Source of the DNA: Prochlorococcus sp. AG-409-O23 | Lineage (GTDB): Bacteria; Cyanobacteriota; Cyanobacteriia; PCC-6307; Cyanobiaceae | Length of the DNA: 64,000 bases | Direction: 5' to 3' | Assembly (NCBI GenBank): GCA_003215355.1 | Contig: QCKL01000005.1 | Location: forward strand, 22,021-86,020 | In this document: positions 18,566 through 28,523 of the stretch, in pieces | Layout of the letters: the number at the start of each line of letters is the position of its first letter | Numbering within the stretch: position 1 is the first letter of the stretch | The notes under the pieces: model-generated | What the model saw: only the letters and a program-made list of their open reading frames with translations | Told to the model about the DNA's origin: nothing | Database searches by the model: none | Made by a program: the position numbers and the translations under genes

Positions 18566-19270
18566 GGCATCCCTCCGGTGCCTATTGATTTCGGAAAGTT
18601 AGTAACAACATCTTCATCGGCCAAGTCACTTGCAGCTTTTCGTTTTGAGCCTCAAGTTTTAGTGCCGTTTGAAACCGCCTGGAATTGGCAGAGAGAGTGG
18701 CAGAGAGCCCTCCTCGAGAAGCCTGCGTCTGAACAAGCAGTGTGGTTACTTCAACATCCAAATTGTTACACGTTGGGGAGAGGCGCTAGTGAGAAAAATC
18801 TGCTTTTTGATGTAAAGACCCCTCCTTCGCCTTTATTTCGCATTGATCGAGGCGGAGAGGTTACTCACCACCTCCCTGGACAGTTAGTTGTGTACCCGGT
18901 GCTTGATCTACGTCGTTACAAGACTGATTTGAATTGGTATATGCGTGAACTTGAAGAGACTTTAATAGAAGTCTTAGCTCACTTGGGATTGCAGGGCAGG
19001 AGAATTCCTGGCATGACTGGGCTCTGGCTCGAAGATCGGAAGATCGCTTCGATTGGTGTTGGTTGTCGGCGCTGGATCACACAACATGGATTAGCACTTA
19101 ACGTGGCGTGCGATTTGTCTGGCTTTGACGAGATAGTCCCTTGTGGATTAGTAGGCAAGCCTGTCGGAAGCTTGAACAATTGGTTGCCTGGCTTATCAGT
19201 GTTCGATGTTCAGCCGCTTATGTGCCGCTGTCTGAGCAACCGCTTTGGCCTTGGTTGGTTTTCTTCTTAA
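18548..19270 (+). CDS. lipB: Octanoyltransferase LipB
   Basis: Transfers octanoate from acyl-carrier protein to lipoyl domains, such as that of PdhC encoded downstream. The motifs are YTLGRG (residues 74-79), [11 protein letters not shown] (107-117), Lys165 in KIASIG and the catalytic Cys199 in VPCG. The ATG at 18548 gives 240 aa. An in-frame ATG at 18503 and a GTG at 18579 are alternatives. With the chosen start, the 5' end overlaps hpf by 18 bp on the opposite strand. Confidence 0.92.
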   Translation: MDQKLHGIPPVPIDFGKLVTTSSSAKSLAAFRFEPQVLVPFETAWNWQREWQRALLEKPASEQAVWLLQHPNCYTLGRGASEKNLLFDVKTPPSPLFRIDRGGEVTHHLPGQLVVYPVLDLRRYKTDLNWYMRELEETLIEVLAHLGLQGRRIPGMTGLWLEDRKIASIGVGCRRWITQHGLALNVACDLSGFDEIVPCGLVGKPVGSLNNWLPGLSVFDVQPLMCRCLSNRFGLGWFSS

Positions 19271-19338
19271 GCTTAAAAAAGTCGGAACTTTTTTAATAAG
19301 GTTTATCTAGGAAGATTGATTTAATTTGTAGGCCCATC

Positions 19339-21318
19339 TTGGTTTCAATCTGCACTAATAACGAAGATCAAATGGACTCCTTCTTGGCTAAGTCGGCATG
19401 GATAACTACCAAAAAGGAAGCTCAGGCTTTAGCAGCCCGTGAGTACGTTTCAAGGCTTGGACGTGTTGATCAGATTTGGGAATGGCTTTCAGAGAACCAT
19501 GGACAAGTAATTGCAGTTGATGCTCCACATGCCACACATGCTGAATGCTTTAGTTATTCAGAGATCGCTGAACGTATTTCTACTGCAGCAGCAGCTTTTA
19601 TTAGTTTTGGGATTGAGAAGGGTGATGTAGTTGCACTCTTTTCGGAAAATAGCCCTCGATGGCTTGTGGTGGATCAGGGCTTAATGCGAGCAGGTGCATC
19701 TGATGCGGTAAGGGGCGCTTCTGCTCCTATTGAAGAACTGCGTTACATCCTTGAAGACTCTGGATCAGTTGCGTTAATAGTTCAAAATGCTGAGTTATTC
19801 CAAAAGCTTGCTCTTACTGATTCTCAAAGGCATCGGCTAAAGCTTGTAGTTCAACTTGAAGGAGCGCCTATAGATGGTGTTTTGGGATGGGAAGAACTTT
19901 TAGCTGCTGGTGTAGGTAAGAAAGCACCTGATTTGATGGCAGACCGTGAACTTGCTTCTGCTGGTTCTACTACTGCAACCATCCTTTACACCTCTGGAAC
20001 AACTGGAAAGCCAAAGGGGGTTCCTCTTAGTCACGCGAATCTTCTTCATCAGATTCAGTCTCTTGCTTGTGTAGCTTTTCCTCGACCAGGGTCTTCTGTA
20101 CTCAGTGTCCTACCTATTTGGCATGCGTATGAGCGAAGTGCAGAGTATTACTTCTTCTCATGTGCTTGCTCACAGAGTTACACAACCATTAAACATCTGA
20201 AGCGAGATCTCCCGAGGGTCAAGCCGATAGTGATGGTTACTGTCCCTCGACTTTGGGAAGCGATAAAGGCTGGTTTTGATGAGGCAGTTCGAGCAATGCC
20301 CATTTCTCGACAACGAGTGTTGAAGGCTGCATTGGCTAACAGTGGCGCTTTCAAACTGGCTTTAAGAACAGCCAGATCACTCTTGTTGGAGCCCAAGACA
20401 CCCTTGCGGCGTGCTTGCGCAGCAATTGAAGTGGTTTGTAGATGGCCTGGTCACTTTTTGGCATCTTCTTTGATATGGCCGAAGGTTTTGAAGCAGCTTT
20501 GCGGTGGAGAATTGCGTTACCCAATTAATGGTGGTGGCGCAATTGCCCCTCATGTAGATGTTTTTTTTGAGTCTTTGGGGGTTGAGTTGTTGGTGGGGTA
20601 TGGCCTTACGGAGACAAGCCCAGTAGTTAGTTGCAGGAGACCTTGGCGAAATATTCGTGGGAGTTCTGGCCCCCCACTACCTTCGACAGAGTTTCGGATT
20701 GTGGATCCTGATAAAGGCGCGCCAAAGATGTTCCGTCAGCGTGGGCGAGTTTTGGTGAAGGGACCACAAGTTATGGCTGGTTATCTTGATAAACCTGATG
20801 CAACTGCTAAAGCCTTTGAATCGCCAGGTTGGTTTGATACGGGTGACCTTGGGATGTTGCTTCCAGATGGCTCCCTTGTTTTGACTGGTCGAGCTAAGGA
20901 CACGATTGTGTTAAGTAGTGGAGAAAATGTTGAGCCTGGACCGTTAGAAGAATTTCTTGTGGCAAGTCCACTTTTAGAACAGGTTATGTTGGTCGGCCAG
21001 GATGAAAAGCACTTAGGGGTTTTGGTTGTTCCAAACGTTGAGAACATTCTTCCTTGGGCAAAAGCGAATGGCTTAAATGTTGATAAAGGCCTTGGAGGCT
21101 CTCCTGGAGATGATGATTTGAGGAAACAATTGCGTGCTGAAATTAATCTTTTACTTTCCCAACGCACAGGCTCAAGGCCAGATGAACGTGTTATTTCAGT
21201 GGCATTAGTTGCCCCTTTTACGATTGAGAATGAGCTGCTGACGCAGACACTGAAGCAGCGTCGCGACAGGATCGCTTCTCGAGACCAAGCAGCTATAAGA
21301 GCTATCTACAAGCGTTGA
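19339..21318 (+). CDS. aas: AMP-forming acyl-ACP synthetase / long-chain fatty-acid ligase
   Basis: Activates free fatty acids with ATP for recycling into lipids. 659 aa of the adenylate-forming family: P-loop-like YTSGTTGKPKGVPLSH at about 215-230, GYGLTETSP at about 418, FDTGDLG and the hinge region GRAKDTIVLSSGENVEP. The length fits the cyanobacterial acyl-ACP synthetase rather than a short acyl-CoA ligase. The start is TTG at 19339. ATG at 19372 is an alternative. It stands in line with lipB, ylqD and pdhC. Confidence 0.88.
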   Translation: MVSICTNNEDQMDSFLAKSAWITTKKEAQALAAREYVSRLGRVDQIWEWLSENHGQVIAVDAPHATHAECFSYSEIAERISTAAAAFISFGIEKGDVVALFSENSPRWLVVDQGLMRAGASDAVRGASAPIEELRYILEDSGSVALIVQNAELFQKLALTDSQRHRLKLVVQLEGAPIDGVLGWEELLAAGVGKKAPDLMADRELASAGSTTATILYTSGTTGKPKGVPLSHANLLHQIQSLACVAFPRPGSSVLSVLPIWHAYERSAEYYFFSCACSQSYTTIKHLKRDLPRVKPIVMVTVPRLWEAIKAGFDEAVRAMPISRQRVLKAALANSGAFKLALRTARSLLLEPKTPLRRACAAIEVVCRWPGHFLASSLIWPKVLKQLCGGELRYPINGGGAIAPHVDVFFESLGVELLVGYGLTETSPVVSCRRPWRNIRGSSGPPLPSTEFRIVDPDKGAPKMFRQRGRVLVKGPQVMAGYLDKPDATAKAFESPGWFDTGDLGMLLPDGSLVLTGRAKDTIVLSSGENVEPGPLEEFLVASPLLEQVMLVGQDEKHLGVLVVPNVENILPWAKANGLNVDKGLGGSPGDDDLRKQLRAEINLLLSQRTGSRPDERVISVALVAPFTIENELLTQTLKQRRDRIASRDQAAIRAIYKR

Positions 21319-21391
21319 TGTCTCGGGGTGACCATTTTAATTGACCTTCAGCTCTTTGGCTGAGAACCTTATTTGATAGCAAGTAGATCAA

Positions 21392-21835
21392 ATGACTGCA
21401 GAAAAAATCCTTTCTATAAAGCGTTCGATCACAGTGCGAGCTGTTGTAACTCCTGCATGGAAAGAAGAGGCGGAAAGAGAGTTGAGTAATGCAATCTCTA
21501 CCACTGACAAGCAACTGGCACAGTTGGAGCAGGAGGGGCAACAGGTCGTTGAAGACGTTCGCAACCAAAGTTCAAATCCTTTAGACCCTCGTGTTCAGGA
21601 ACAGGTGGCTCAGGTACAGCAGCAGGTTGCGGCTAAAAGGGCTGAGTTTGAAGAGCAAAAGAGAAATCTCTTACAGCAACAAGCCCAGGTAAGAGAGCTT
21701 GAAATGGAACAAGTTGTTGAGCAAGGCCAAATAGAGAGCTTTTGCGAACTAAAGGTTGGAGATAATTTGGTTGAAAAGATGCAGGTCGCTGTGGTGGTTA
21801 GAGACGGAGTTGTTAAGGCAATTGAACAGGAATGA
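21392..21835 (+). CDS. YlqD family protein
   Basis: 147-aa soluble protein with a long central coiled coil (about residues 25-105, rich in Gln, Glu and Ala, including QVAQVQQQVAAKRAEFEEQK) flanked by short beta-rich ends such as SIKRSITVRAVVTP and LKVGDNLVEKMQVAVVV. This matches the YlqD family conserved in cyanobacteria and Firmicutes. The role is unknown. It lies 68 bp before pdhC in the same direction. Confidence 0.8.
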   Translation: MTAEKILSIKRSITVRAVVTPAWKEEAERELSNAISTTDKQLAQLEQEGQQVVEDVRNQSSNPLDPRVQEQVAQVQQQVAAKRAEFEEQKRNLLQQQAQVRELEMEQVVEQGQIESFCELKVGDNLVEKMQVAVVVRDGVVKAIEQE

Positions 21836-21903
21836 CTTTTGTTTGGATTTGAATTGCTCAATAGGTCTATAAAATCCCATGGAAAGCCTATTCGGAGAAG
21901 GTA

Positions 21904-23295
21904 TTGGCAACTCACGATATTTTCATGCCTGCCCTTAGCTCCACTATGACGGAGGGCAAAATTGTCGAGTGGTTGAAAAAGCCTGGAGACAAGGTTGGCC
22001 GAGGAGAGTCAGTACTTGTAGTTGAGTCTGACAAGGCTGATATGGATGTGGAGTCTTTCCAAGATGGTTATTTGGCGGCGGTATTAATGCCGGCGGGAAA
22101 TACTGCGCCTGTCGGGGAAACAATTGGCTTGATTGTTGAGAGTGAGGATGAAATTGCTGCTGTGCAAGCAAATACGCCAGTCGTTCCATCGGCTAGTCCT
22201 GTTCCATCGGCTGGAGAATCTTCTTCTGCATTAGGAGATCAGAAGTCTTCTCCAGAGGCTGAGCAGCCGTCTCCTCCTCCTTTACCAACTAAACCTTTAA
22301 AAACAGCTTCTTCCTTGCCCTTGCATCCTCCTGCCATTGTTAATGATGGTCGAATTGTTGCTTCTCCCAGGGCGAAGAAGTTGGCATCTCAATTGGGAGT
22401 TGAGCTCGCAACTGTTCGAGGTACTGGCCCTCATGGTCGAATCCAGGCAGAAGATGTGCAGAAGGCAAATGGTCAACCCATTAGTGTTCCTTGGGTTGCA
22501 GAAAGTGATGCTCCAGCGGCATTACCTTCGCCTTCAAATGTTGCCATTACAAAAGAAAGCTCTGCAAGATTAGAGAAATCAAAATCTGCCAAGTCACTTG
22601 CTGGGCAGAGCTTTGGATCACCTGGAGAGACTGTTCCCTTCAATACGCTTCAGCAGGCTGTAAATAGGAATATGGAGTCGAGCTTGTCAGTGCCCTGTTT
22701 CAGGGTGGGTTACAGAATTAATACAGACAGACTTAATACTTTCTATAAGCAAGTGAAACCAAATGGAGTAACTATGACGGCTTTGTTGGCTAAGGCGGTA
22801 GGACTCACGCTGGCACGTCACCCGCAGGTCAATGCAGCTTCTAGTCCAGCTGGTATGGCGTATCCCTCTCAGATAAATGTGGCGATTGCTGTGGCTATGG
22901 AAGATGGAGGACTTATTACGCCAGTTCTTGAGAACGCCGACAATACTGATTTGTTTGAATTGTCACGAAGATGGAGTGATTTAGTAAAGCGATCTCGTAG
23001 TAAACAACTTCAACCTAATGAATACAGCAGTGGGACTTTCACTCTTTCAAACTTAGGCATGTTTGGGGTTGATCGTTTTGATGCAATTCTTCCTCCTGGG
23101 ACTGGCGCGATTCTTGCCGTCGCTGCATCTCAGTCAAATGTTGTAGCTAGTCAAGATGGGTCAATTTCGGTGAAGTCTCAGATGCAGGTGAACCTGACGG
23201 CTGATCACAGAGTTGTTTATGGTGCTGATGGAGCTGCTTTCCTTAGAGATTTAGCTGATTTGATCGAAAATAATATTGAGAGCCTTGCTGCGTAA
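21904..23295 (+). CDS. pdhC: Dihydrolipoamide acetyltransferase, E2 of pyruvate dehydrogenase
   Basis: Core of the pyruvate dehydrogenase complex making acetyl-CoA. 463 aa: one N-terminal lipoyl domain with lipoylated Lys44 in ESDKADMDVES, a Pro/Ser-rich linker, a peripheral-subunit-binding domain at about 152-190 (SPRAKKLASQLGVELATVRG), a second linker, and the catalytic domain ending with LTADHRVVYGADGA, where His435 is catalytic. The VVYG form replaces the commoner VVDG, as I expect for cyanobacterial and plastid E2. The TTG start lies at 21904. Confidence 0.95.
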   Translation: MATHDIFMPALSSTMTEGKIVEWLKKPGDKVGRGESVLVVESDKADMDVESFQDGYLAAVLMPAGNTAPVGETIGLIVESEDEIAAVQANTPVVPSASPVPSAGESSSALGDQKSSPEAEQPSPPPLPTKPLKTASSLPLHPPAIVNDGRIVASPRAKKLASQLGVELATVRGTGPHGRIQAEDVQKANGQPISVPWVAESDAPAALPSPSNVAITKESSARLEKSKSAKSLAGQSFGSPGETVPFNTLQQAVNRNMESSLSVPCFRVGYRINTDRLNTFYKQVKPNGVTMTALLAKAVGLTLARHPQVNAASSPAGMAYPSQINVAIAVAMEDGGLITPVLENADNTDLFELSRRWSDLVKRSRSKQLQPNEYSSGTFTLSNLGMFGVDRFDAILPPGTGAILAVAASQSNVVASQDGSISVKSQMQVNLTADHRVVYGADGAAFLRDLADLIENNIESLAA

Positions 23296-23365
23296 GGAAT
23301 ATTTGTGAGTAAGTCATGAAAGATTTTTTACTCTCTTTCTTTAATTTGACTTAATTAATTCAAGC

Positions 23366-24496
23366 GTGTTGGATCCCAGAGACTTGTTACTTAGTTCGTA
23401 TGACTACCCATTGGAACCTGAACGAATAGCTCAGGTTCCAATGGACCCTCGTCATAGTGCACGACTTTTAGTTGTTGAAAAAAATAGGGGGGATTCTCTA
23501 GTGGCTGCCCGTCACAAAACAGTATGGGATTGGCAAGATGAGCTCCTTCCAGGGGACTTAATTGTCCTGAATGACACTCGTGTCATGAAGGCCAGATTGC
23601 ATGTTCTTCGTCCAGGGGGAGGTCAAGCTGAACTGTTGTTGCTTGAGCCTCGTGGCAATGGCAGATGGCAATGTCTTGCCCGCCCTGCAAAACGCATGCG
23701 CGTTGGGGATGAGATTTGGTTAGAGGGTATGGAACAGCAATCAATTCCTCTGAAGGTGATTGCGAATGATCATGAAACTGGTGGGAAGGTGATTCAATTC
23801 CCCTCTTGCTATTGCGATTGGGAGACTATCGAGATCCTTTTAGAACGTTACGGAGAAGTGCCTTTGCCTCCCTATATCGAGCAACAAGACTCCAATAATG
23901 AAGAGAAATACCAAACCCGTTATGCATTACATCCGGGTGCTGTGGCAGCCCCTACAGCTGGGTTGCATTTGAGTGATGAGTTACTTAGCGCTTTGAGGCG
24001 TCGTGGAATTATTGAGGCCAGAGTCACATTGCATGTTGGGCTGGGTACTTTTAGACCTATGAATACTGAAGATTTAACAAGTTTGCAGCTGCACAGTGAG
24101 TGGGTTGAAGTCAAAGAAGAAGTTGTAGAAAAGGTAGAAGCTTGTAGAGCGAGAGGTGGACGAGTAGTAGCTGTTGGGACAACAAGCGTCAGAGCTCTTG
24201 AAGGAGCTTGCTTGGCAGGTGGAGGAAGCCTTAAGCCCTTTCAAGGAAAAGTGAACTTGGTAATTAAACCTGGATATAGATTTGGGGTGGTGGACGGTTT
24301 ATTGACGAATTTTCACCTCCCCAAAAGTTCTTTGCTCCTTTTGGTAAGTGCGCTTATAGGTCGAAAAAGATTACTGGCTCTCTATGCAGATGCAATTGAG
24401 CGCCAGTATCGATTTTTCTCTTATGGAGATGCAATGTTGATCATGCCTCAGGCTGTCTTACCTGAGGCTCGTTCTCAGGTAGATACAGGCTCTTGA
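23366..24496 (+). CDS. queA: S-adenosylmethionine:tRNA ribosyltransferase-isomerase
   Basis: Penultimate step of queuosine synthesis in tRNA. 376 aa with [14 protein letters not shown] at about 9-22, [37 protein letters not shown], and the C-terminal [18 protein letters not shown]. The start is GTG at 23366. The last 22 bp overlap the convergent cysK. The frame is intact and the length normal. Confidence 0.96.
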   Translation: MLDPRDLLLSSYDYPLEPERIAQVPMDPRHSARLLVVEKNRGDSLVAARHKTVWDWQDELLPGDLIVLNDTRVMKARLHVLRPGGGQAELLLLEPRGNGRWQCLARPAKRMRVGDEIWLEGMEQQSIPLKVIANDHETGGKVIQFPSCYCDWETIEILLERYGEVPLPPYIEQQDSNNEEKYQTRYALHPGAVAAPTAGLHLSDELLSALRRRGIIEARVTLHVGLGTFRPMNTEDLTSLQLHSEWVEVKEEVVEKVEACRARGGRVVAVGTTSVRALEGACLAGGGSLKPFQGKVNLVIKPGYRFGVVDGLLTNFHLPKSSLLLLVSALIGRKRLLALYADAIERQYRFFSYGDAMLIMPQAVLPEARSQVDTGS

Positions 24497-25461
24497 ATGA
24501 TGCCTGTTGGCACACTTTCAAACATTACTGATGAAAGATATCTTTCTGCCATGTCAGGTAAAACAACCACGATTGTTTTACCTGCAAACTCTTCTTTCTC
24601 TGCCATTCGGACAGCAGCAGCTGCTGCTGCTCCACAGGAAATACCTACTAGTAAGCCTTCTTCTTGTGCCAATCGCAGAGCCATGGCGACTGACTCTTCA
24701 TTGGTAACTTGTTCAACTCTGTCCACAACTGATAGATCAAGGTTTTTGGGGATAAAGCCAGCGCCAATGCCTTGAATTTTGTGTGGCCCAGGTTTGATCT
24801 CTTCACCTTTCATGGTTTGAGAAATAACTGGACTATGCGTTGGTTCTACGGCAACAGAGAGAATGTTTTTACCTTTTGATTGCTTGATGTAACGAGATAC
24901 ACCTGTAATGGTGCCTCCAGTACCTACACCCGCAACAAGTACGTCAATTGCTCCATCGCAGTCATCCCAAATTTCTGGCCCTGTCGTTTTGAAATGAATG
25001 TCTGGATTGGCAGGGTTTTCGAATTGGCCAGGCATAAAGTATTTTTTTGGATCACTTTCAGCAATCTCTTTTGCTTTTGCTATAGCCCCAGGCATTCCTT
25101 TAGAGGCTTCAGTGAGGATTAGTTCGGCACCAAGGACAGCCATGACTCTTCGACGCTCTAAAGACATCGATTCAGGCATGGTGAGAATTAATTTGTATCC
25201 ACGGGCAGCTGCAGTAAAAGCAAGAGCAATTCCAGTATTGCCTGATGTTGGCTCAACGATAGTTTGTGCTTTGCTAAGTACGCCCTTTTTTTCGGCATCC
25301 CAAATCATGTTTGCGCCGATTCTGCACTTGACGCTGTAAGCAGGATTGCGACCTTCAATTTTGGCGAGAACAGTTGCCTTGGAGTTTTTGGTTACTGAGT
25401 TCAGTCTCACCAAGGGGGTGTTGCCTATTGCAAGGCTGTTGTCTTCGTAAATAGGTGACAT
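24475..25461 (-). CDS. cysK: Cysteine synthase (O-acetylserine sulfhydrylase)
   Basis: PLP enzyme making cysteine from O-acetylserine and sulfide. 328 aa; PLP lysine is Lys45 in [10 protein letters not shown], with the substrate loop [10 protein letters not shown] at about 71-80, GTGGTITG for phosphate binding, and [11 protein letters not shown] near the C-terminus. It is followed by two trans-sulfuration-type genes upstream on the same strand, so a sulfur amino-acid cluster is evident. It is convergent with queA. Confidence 0.95.
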   Translation of the reverse strand: MSPIYEDNSLAIGNTPLVRLNSVTKNSKATVLAKIEGRNPAYSVKCRIGANMIWDAEKKGVLSKAQTIVEPTSGNTGIALAFTAAARGYKLILTMPESMSLERRRVMAVLGAELILTEASKGMPGAIAKAKEIAESDPKKYFMPGQFENPANPDIHFKTTGPEIWDDCDGAIDVLVAGVGTGGTITGVSRYIKQSKGKNILSVAVEPTHSPVISQTMKGEEIKPGPHKIQGIGAGFIPKNLDLSVVDRVEQVTNEESVAMALRLAQEEGLLVGISCGAAAAAAVRMAEKEEFAGKTIVVVLPDMAERYLSSVMFESVPTGIIQEPVST

Positions 25462-25559
25462 TCTTAGTTTTGAACCGATCTAATCATTAGCCGGAATTTA
25501 GTTCCCTTGCACGATGCTGATTTGGATGTCACAACGTTTTAGAAAAGATTTATAGATTT

Positions 25560-27032
25560 TTATGCACTTAAAGCCCTTTCAAAACGCCCCCAAAGCATGT
25601 CTGGATCTTCTAGTCCGACCGATACTCTTAGAAGGTGATTGGGCACGCCGCATGCTTCAGCCCAATCAAGTTCATCGTAGTGAGCCAAAAGTACATATGG
25701 ACAAGCCAAAGTGAAGCTTGTTCCTAGGCTTGGTCCTTTACAAACTTGTAAAGCGTCATAAACCCTTTTTGCCTTTGATAAGCCGCCTATTAGTTCAAAT
25801 GAAAGCAAACATCCATGTCCTGAGTTTGGACGCATGAGGGCCTGAAAGTTCGGACATTGATCAGGGTGTAGGACTCTTGCGACGGAAGGGTGATGATCAA
25901 GGTGCGTTTTTAGTGAAAGACAGGCTTCGTTGAGCTTTTGAATTCTGTTAGCGAGATCTCGGCTGGTTTCTTCTAAAGCAATTGCATCAGGATCTGATAA
26001 TTGAGCAATCCCAGCAAGCTTCAAATTTTCTGTCAGTAAGGGCCCCCAGCTTGAATAGGGACTAGTGACCAGAGCTCCGGCAAGAATGTCTCCCCTCCCG
26101 GCAAAACTTTTAGTAAGGGAGCTAAAGACAAGATCTGCGTAAGGAAGTACATCAATGTTTGTTGCTGAGCCAATTGTGTCATCTGCAATAACGGGGATAT
26201 CACGTTCATGCGCCAACTTTGCAACTGCTGGCAGATCTACGCATTGCAGCATTGGATTACTGGGGAGTTCGACAATTACGGCAGAAGGCTTTCTCTTGTC
26301 GAGCTCTGCGGCTAGAAGAGTTGGGTTTACTTCAAGCAGAAGCTCACCTCCATCAAATATCACTTGTGGAAGTTTCAGGACATCTACGTAGGGGAAGCCA
26401 AGTTGCAATGTGGGGCGGTTTGGACGTATCTCTGTGATTACTTGAAGTGCTGCTGTGAAGGCAGCCATCCCTGAGGGATAAAGCCGAATCAAATCTTTTT
26501 TGCAGGCATATATTTTTGCTAAACGCTGACGGAGCTTCTCTTTGGCAATTTCGCCGGCCTTCGTTGAGGGGGCATTCTCTTTGCCTAGCGCTATCGCTGC
26601 TTGGCGAGAGGATGCTCCAAGGCCTGTATGTTGCCAAAATGCTTTTGCTGCAGAAGTCGCTTTGTTGTCTGTTATTAGACAATGCAGTCCTAAAACTTCT
26701 TCAATAGTTGTTTCACAATTACTCTCTGTGCGGTGACAGTGTTTTTCTGCTTGCCGTGCTGCTGCTGAAGTTGGATATGGCCAAGCATTTTGACTGTCGG
26801 CGCCATATGAGTCGATAGCTTTTTGCGCTATTGCAGATACGAGTGGGTTAAGTCCGAATCGAGGATAAATTGCCTGTAAAGCTTTTAGGCAGGCAGGATC
26901 TTTCTCTTCGTAAGCAACTACATCTTGCCATCGAGGCAGGGCTACTGATACTGCATGTGGACTATCAGGAAGAGCATGCCCTAAGTCTTCAGCCGTCCAG
27001 CAAGGGTTGATCTGTAGGTTCCTATGACTCAC
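25560..27032 (-). CDS. Cys/Met-metabolism PLP enzyme, long form (cystathionine gamma-synthase-like)
   Basis: 490 aa: an N-terminal extension of about 180 residues without a recognised domain, then a fold-type-I aminotransferase-like domain. PLP lysine is Lys308 in SSLTKSFAGRGD, with the cofactor Asp in IADDTIGSA. The long N-terminus resembles fungal-type cystathionine gamma-synthases rather than bacterial MetB. It overlaps the next gene by 4 bp, so the two are co-expressed. One of the pair probably makes and the other splits cystathionine (inference). Which is which cannot be settled here. Confidence 0.75.
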   Translation of the reverse strand: MSHRNLQINPCWTAEDLGHALPDSPHAVSVALPRWQDVVAYEEKDPACLKALQAIYPRFGLNPLVSAIAQKAIDSYGADSQNAWPYPTSAAARQAEKHCHRTESNCETTIEEVLGLHCLITDNKATSAAKAFWQHTGLGASSRQAAIALGKENAPSTKAGEIAKEKLRQRLAKIYACKKDLIRLYPSGMAAFTAALQVITEIRPNRPTLQLGFPYVDVLKLPQVIFDGGELLLEVNPTLLAAELDKRKPSAVIVELPSNPMLQCVDLPAVAKLAHERDIPVIADDTIGSATNIDVLPYADLVFSSLTKSFAGRGDILAGALVTSPYSSWGPLLTENLKLAGIAQLSDPDAIALEETSRDLANRIQKLNEACLSLKTHLDHHPSVARVLHPDQCPNFQALMRPNSGHGCLLSFELIGGLSKAKRVYDALQVCKGPSLGTSFTLACPYVLLAHYDELDWAEACGVPNHLLRVSVGLEDPDMLWGRFERALSA

Positions 27033-28198
27033 TGAAGTTGATTAAGAGCGGTATCTATGTCTCCAATGAGATCTGAAAGATTTTCACATCCAATTGAAAA
27101 ACGTATAAGACAGTCATCAATCCCAAGACGGGCTCTGACTGCTGGGGAAACAGAGGCGTGAGTCATTGTTGCTGGATGACATACCAGACTTTCGACTCCT
27201 CCAAGGCTTTCTGCCATGGTGAAATAGCGCAGACCTTTACACATTGAGTATGTCTCCTGCTGGCTACTTTTCAGGCTGGCTGTGACTATTGCTCCTCCAG
27301 CACGCATTTGTTTTTTTGCTAAATGATATTGAGGGTGGTCGCTTCTGAATGGGTAGCGCACCCATGCCACAGCTGGATGTTTAGCGAGATTGTCTGCAAA
27401 AGCAGCGGCATTGTCTACTTGTCGCTCTAGGCGAAGAGGCAAGGTTTTGATACCCCTAGTGATTAGCCAACAATCAAATGGCGATGGGTGCAAGCCTAAG
27501 GACTTTTGAGCAAATTTCATTCTTTTTTCCCACTCCGTACTGTCAGTGCATATGGCTCCTCCTAATGCATCGGAATGACCATTGATGTACTTAGTAGTGC
27601 TTGTCAAAGAGAGTGTGGCCCCTAATTTAAGTGGTCGTTGTAACAGTGCTGTCGCAAAGGTATTGTCAACCACTACAGGTATTCGCTTATCATTAGCAAC
27701 ATCACAGATTTTTTGTAGATCTATCACTTTAAGAAGAGGGTTTGTTGGGCTCTCTAGCCAGACCATTGCAGGTTGTCGATCTGCAAGTGTTTTATGAGCT
27801 GATTGATCAGTGAAGTCCAACCATTCAGTCCGAACGCCAAACTTGGCTAAAACTTGTTCAAACAGCCTTACGGTGCAGCCATATAGATTTTCCTCGCATA
27901 GCACTAAGTCGCCAGCTCGTAGGGTTGAAGCCACTGCTGTAATAGCACTCACCCCAGAGCCGAACACTGTGGAGTACTGGCATTCTTCTACAGAAGCCAA
28001 TACTGATTCCAAAATCCGGAAGTTTGGATTCCCTGAGCGCGTGTAGTCAAAACCGTTTGGATTCCCATGACTAAAGGTTGAGCTAGGGAAAATAGGCGGC
28101 ATCACGGTGCCAGTGTCAGGCGCGAAGCTTTCACCGTGATGAATTGCACGAGTATTTAATCCTGGGACTTGGTGGCGTTTTGGTTTCTCTAAGGCCAC
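27029..28198 (-). CDS. metB: Trans-sulfuration enzyme (cystathionine gamma-synthase / beta-lyase family)
   Basis: PLP enzyme of methionine synthesis, 389 aa. Family motifs are in order: TRAIHHGESFAPDTGTVMPP, DYTRSGNPN (residues 51-59), GSGVSAITA, VVVDNTFAT, and SLTSTTKYINGHSDALGG with PLP lysine Lys203. ESLGGVESLVCHPATMTH near the C-terminus is typical of the gamma-synthase/lyase group. It is the first gene of the pair with the long-form paralogue. Substrate choice between synthase and lyase is uncertain. Confidence 0.85.
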   Translation of the reverse strand: MALEKPKRHQVPGLNTRAIHHGESFAPDTGTVMPPIFPSSTFSHGNPNGFDYTRSGNPNFRILESVLASVEECQYSTVFGSGVSAITAVASTLRAGDLVLCEENLYGCTVRLFEQVLAKFGVRTEWLDFTDQSAHKTLADRQPAMVWLESPTNPLLKVIDLQKICDVANDKRIPVVVDNTFATALLQRPLKLGATLSLTSTTKYINGHSDALGGAICTDSTEWEKRMKFAQKSLGLHPSPFDCWLITRGIKTLPLRLERQVDNAAAFADNLAKHPAVAWVRYPFRSDHPQYHLAKKQMRAGGAIVTASLKSSQQETYSMCKGLRYFTMAESLGGVESLVCHPATMTHASVSPAVRARLGIDDCLIRFSIGCENLSDLIGDIDTALNQLQ

Positions 28199-28523
28199 GT
28201 TGCTTATTGGAGTTGTAACTAGGCTAGATAATTACTTGGAAAAAGCTCACCTCGCATAAAGGGTTTCCCTGAAAATTAGTACTATTTCTTTTATATGCTT
28301 GCAGAGTAGACATTACCTTCAGTTAATAAGCTGAGCTCCTGTATTCATTTACACAGGCTCATCTGCATTATCTTGCCTTGGTCTTGTATTCGCACTGATG
28401 TTGTTACTATTACTCAAATCATAGGCTTCTAGCTTGTAAAACTAATAGCTCAGATGAAAAGCCCTTGTTATTCGCTTCAAAGGTTCTGTTCAATGAAGAA
28501 GTGCTTGATTATCTCATTGAACC
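28199..28523. other. Intergenic stretch, nothing recognised
   Basis: 325 bp of AT-rich sequence between metB and a membrane-protein gene. It should contain the metB promoter. I see no ORF, tRNA or clear terminator. It marks the switch from the dense housekeeping block to the accessory segment. Confidence 0.5.

Noticed and set aside
25560..28198. Recent tandem duplication of a cystathionine enzyme gene
   Set aside because: The two proteins differ strongly in length and motifs. They are distant members of one superfamily, not recent copies.
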